Assembly: GCA_900557435.1 (NCBI GenBank)
Contig: USSH01000092.1
Location: 1 to 8,568, forward strand
From: an uncultured Coprococcus sp.
GTDB lineage: Bacteria; Bacillota; Clostridia; Lachnospirales; Lachnospiraceae
DNA length: 8,568 bases
Direction of reading: 5' to 3'
Of the stretch, positions 8,101 to 8,568 are shown one piece after another. The position numbers were made by a program, and so were the translations under genes. Within the stretch, counting starts at the first letter, position 1. Every line of letters begins with the position of its first letter. The notes below the pieces were generated by a model, which was given only the letters and a program-made list of their open reading frames with translations, made no database searches and was not told the origin of the DNA.

Positions 8101-8568
8101 AACAATGTTGTTCTTGCGATGACACCGTATACGAGATATAAATATTGGACATATATCAAGCCGTACGACATTCCGGAGGAATCAGAATACAGAGCACTGG
8201 AAAATGGAATAAAGGAAGCCCTCGACAGATACGAGTCAGCTCTGCTGGATGAGGATTACGACATGGCATCCTATTATTTCAATCAGTACAAGAACTATGT
8301 GAGCGAGAAGACAGCGTTTGACAATCTCATGAAGAGCAAGACAGATAAGATCGTCTACGGAGAGATCGTGGACGGAAGGTTTGTCGAGAAGACCAAGATG
8401 ATAACCGTGGACTTCGGAACTCATATAGATGGATATTGGACACCATACTACGTGTGTGTGCCTGATACACCTAGAATGAGCATGATAAGCGTGGAGAAAT
8501 ACGATGAGATCGCAAGGCAGAGAGGTCTTGAAGAGATAGACGGCAATCTCCTGAAAAACACACCGGGA
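5155..8568 (+). CDS. Large exported beta-propeller protein with MABP-like N-terminus (3' end outside window)
   Basis: The frame stays open for 1138 codons to the window edge, so the protein is partial. The ATG follows AGGAG (5144-5148) by 6 nt. Residues 1-36 are a signal peptide: MRKGRFLK, a hydrophobic core ~9-29, and a likely cut after VNA36. Next come a threefold 50-residue beta-prism-like repeat (~40-189), two Cys-pair GHTW repeats (190-262), a linker, an FG-GAP/VCBS-type propeller (~400-900) with Asp-rich loops, a beta-rich segment with a duplicated S-A-x-V-x-x-G-Y-E motif (~923-1000), and a helical stretch (~1007-1063). There is no lipobox in the signal peptide, so it is secreted or anchored by its unseen C-terminus. 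No catalytic motif was recognised. Adhesion, glycan or protein binding, or membrane attack are all possible. It has its own promoter behind the ABC/LuxR operon terminator. Confident as an exported FG-GAP protein; role unknown. Confidence 0.9.
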   Translation, partial: MRKGRFLKVIYAMIMCVLIMTVSAVVTTLHVPQVNAAEEVYWSEIAVSGADTEGEAKNQLTRNGFTVCNYDMNKDAGGKYIYIGYKTTTDYMEAIKSVAAINSSTVPAGYTGATVVSGNGDLNQNSRGDYIYLVYTTDENNERTAVSGCQLGPSVPQSGCVKNLNSGAAQDFNSGAGGEYIYMYLQMTVHTHTWKKAGVISRPTCTVGGINLEECDTCSGTRKTATEATGHTWDKGVVTKQPTETAKGIIKYTCTVCNAKRTSSIDSTGNVGDEAAEPDRPAQTYESDMYKELGFALKKSDTDAVSGNPYTSGVGAAANLNKISELVITGKADSSSKTWYDFYNKDLQDNASGTGMNMGWYDGNKVGSTGGYGDHSLMGGAKNQKESWSYGVSSSEDCYASSRMAALDLDGDGYEDTIAEIGVHWNGGTAELHFLNARTGKKYSYRESYSLGYDKLNVKEIGAYAVLVSGDFDGDGCDEVAVYKPSREYVVTDGSYGYNKSVVQVYKPSLDGDDISVEVIASDVIDKGCRTDGSKSTPVIMDLEAADMDGDGKAELLAASSFPNTGDRKTLNNDGSYFGIFSVADGNFNELYSRRLAFKNDEYGIKNSATYNKSTMQAMNFCGITVGDMDNDGYKEIVVGGYAVDGSDGYSIRGIINVVMFGYRDGVYKALYGGIPYNLAPLGYIADHSYYDDYLQEPVAIKAFAGRGSSFGDVLYLEGRTYTFDSAGVSQPSLNTYFNGGNGGSYEITPKTSSVTKLASQYAWNDDNGYTDIRIGGTEMTNVWISEVVAGNFNGNSAGQEQVVAVICMKRESGNGYWYDLSALSRLNVGNGSGSYTKLYERNIVDNSGMWNGYVSLCPVDYDDDGMIVRYDGSDRYYSDPNVVAVLQAAPYFSDLATVDENYSTNGSTTYGLSHESGSSDSAGVSVSAGVITGYENDCSVLGITDAAGIDIELSATVNAGYEEEIGNAREAAIQYSGDAENNNVVLAMTPYTRYKYWTYIKPYDIPEESEYRALENGIKEALDRYESALLDEDYDMASYYFNQYKNYVSEKTAFDNLMKSKTDKIVYGEIVDGRFVEKTKMITVDFGTHIDGYWTPYYVCVPDTPRMSMISVEKYDEIARQRGLEEIDGNLLKNTPG
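5365..5718 (+). repeat. Three 50-residue repeats, MABP-like beta-prism
   Basis: The motif D-x-N, a short Gly-rich turn, then YIY and an aromatic strand occurs three times: DMNKDAGGKYIYIGY from Asp71, DLNQNSRGDYIYLVY from Asp121, and DFNSGAGGEYIYMYL from Asp171. The spacing is exactly 50 residues (150 bp). The signature 'D-L-N-x-G-A-G-G-x-Y-I-Y-L-x-Y' followed by K-x-T is that of MABP domains, which have a threefold beta-prism and bind membranes in the ESCRT-linked MVB12 proteins (family knowledge). The repeat is seen directly; the MABP assignment is from memory of the family pattern. Confidence 0.7.
5722..5940 (+). repeat. Two tandem Cys-pair 'GHTW' repeats
   Basis: HTHTWKKAG..PTCT..G..EECDTCSGTRKT (residues 190-224) and GHTWDKGVVTKQPTET..G..KYTCTVCNAKRT (230-262) share one plan: His-Thr-Trp, a PT-T step, a Gly turn, a C-x-x-C pair (215/218 and 254/257) and an Arg/Lys-Thr end. 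Similar modules are common in exported Lachnospiraceae and Ruminococcaceae proteins. The second copy has Thr (245) where the first has an extra Cys (205). The role is unknown; the Cys pairs might bind metal or form disulfides. Confidence 0.65.
6352..7854 (+). repeat. Seven-unit FG-GAP/VCBS-type beta-propeller region
   Basis: Asp-rich loops of the D-x-D-G-D-G type followed by an E/D-hydrophobic strand start at residues 408 (DLDGDGYED), 471 (DFDGDGCDE), 547 (DMDGDGKAE) and 628 (DMDNDGYKE). Degenerate ones start at 703 (AFAGRG, all acidic residues lost), 792 (NFNGNS, Asp to Asn), and 861 (DYDDDG). Spacing is 63-89 residues, mean about 75, which fits seven blades. Intact loops should bind calcium, as in integrin-type propellers (family knowledge). 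Confidence 0.75.

Overview
The window looks like part of a Clostridia chromosome, most likely a gut Lachnospiraceae (Bacillota). The grounds are purine-rich AGG/GGAG ribosome sites, compact U-tailed intrinsic terminators, moderate GC with heavy use of ATA (Ile) and AGA/AGG (Arg), an FtsX/MacB-type ABC pair of the Gram-positive kind, and a very large exported protein with Cys-pair 'GHTW' repeats common in secreted Lachnospiraceae proteins. Species cannot be fixed from the sequence. All genes lie on the + strand.

Layout. Positions 1-69 end an upstream transcription unit with a strong intrinsic terminator. A good extended -10 promoter (80-109) then starts a three-gene operon: an ABC transporter ATPase (147-848), a two-module FtsX-type permease (856-3414) and a LuxR-family regulator with a MalT-like helical region (3447-4949). 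Gaps inside the operon are 7 and 32 nt, and a second intrinsic terminator (4962-5004) closes it. A 205-bp intergenic region (4950-5154) follows. It holds that terminator, a 20-bp imperfect palindrome and a plausible promoter. The last gene starts at 5155 and stays open for 1138 codons to the window edge. It encodes an exported protein with a signal peptide, a threefold 50-residue repeat that looks like a beta-prism (MABP-like) domain, two Cys-pair 'GHTW' repeats, an apparent seven-bladed FG-GAP/VCBS-type beta-propeller with Asp-rich calcium loops, and a beta-rich then helical C-terminal region continuing outside the window.

How the genes may work together (inference). The ATPase and permease should form one MacB/LolCDE-like mechanotransmission complex that extrudes or extracts a substrate at the outer face of the membrane. 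The co-transcribed LuxR protein is a candidate local regulator. The palindrome upstream of the exported-protein gene is centred about 43 nt before the predicted start of transcription, where LuxR-type activators often bind, so it is the best candidate for a direct target. No RNA genes, CRISPR arrays, insertion sequences or phage genes were seen. No stretch over 300 bases lacks a gene.
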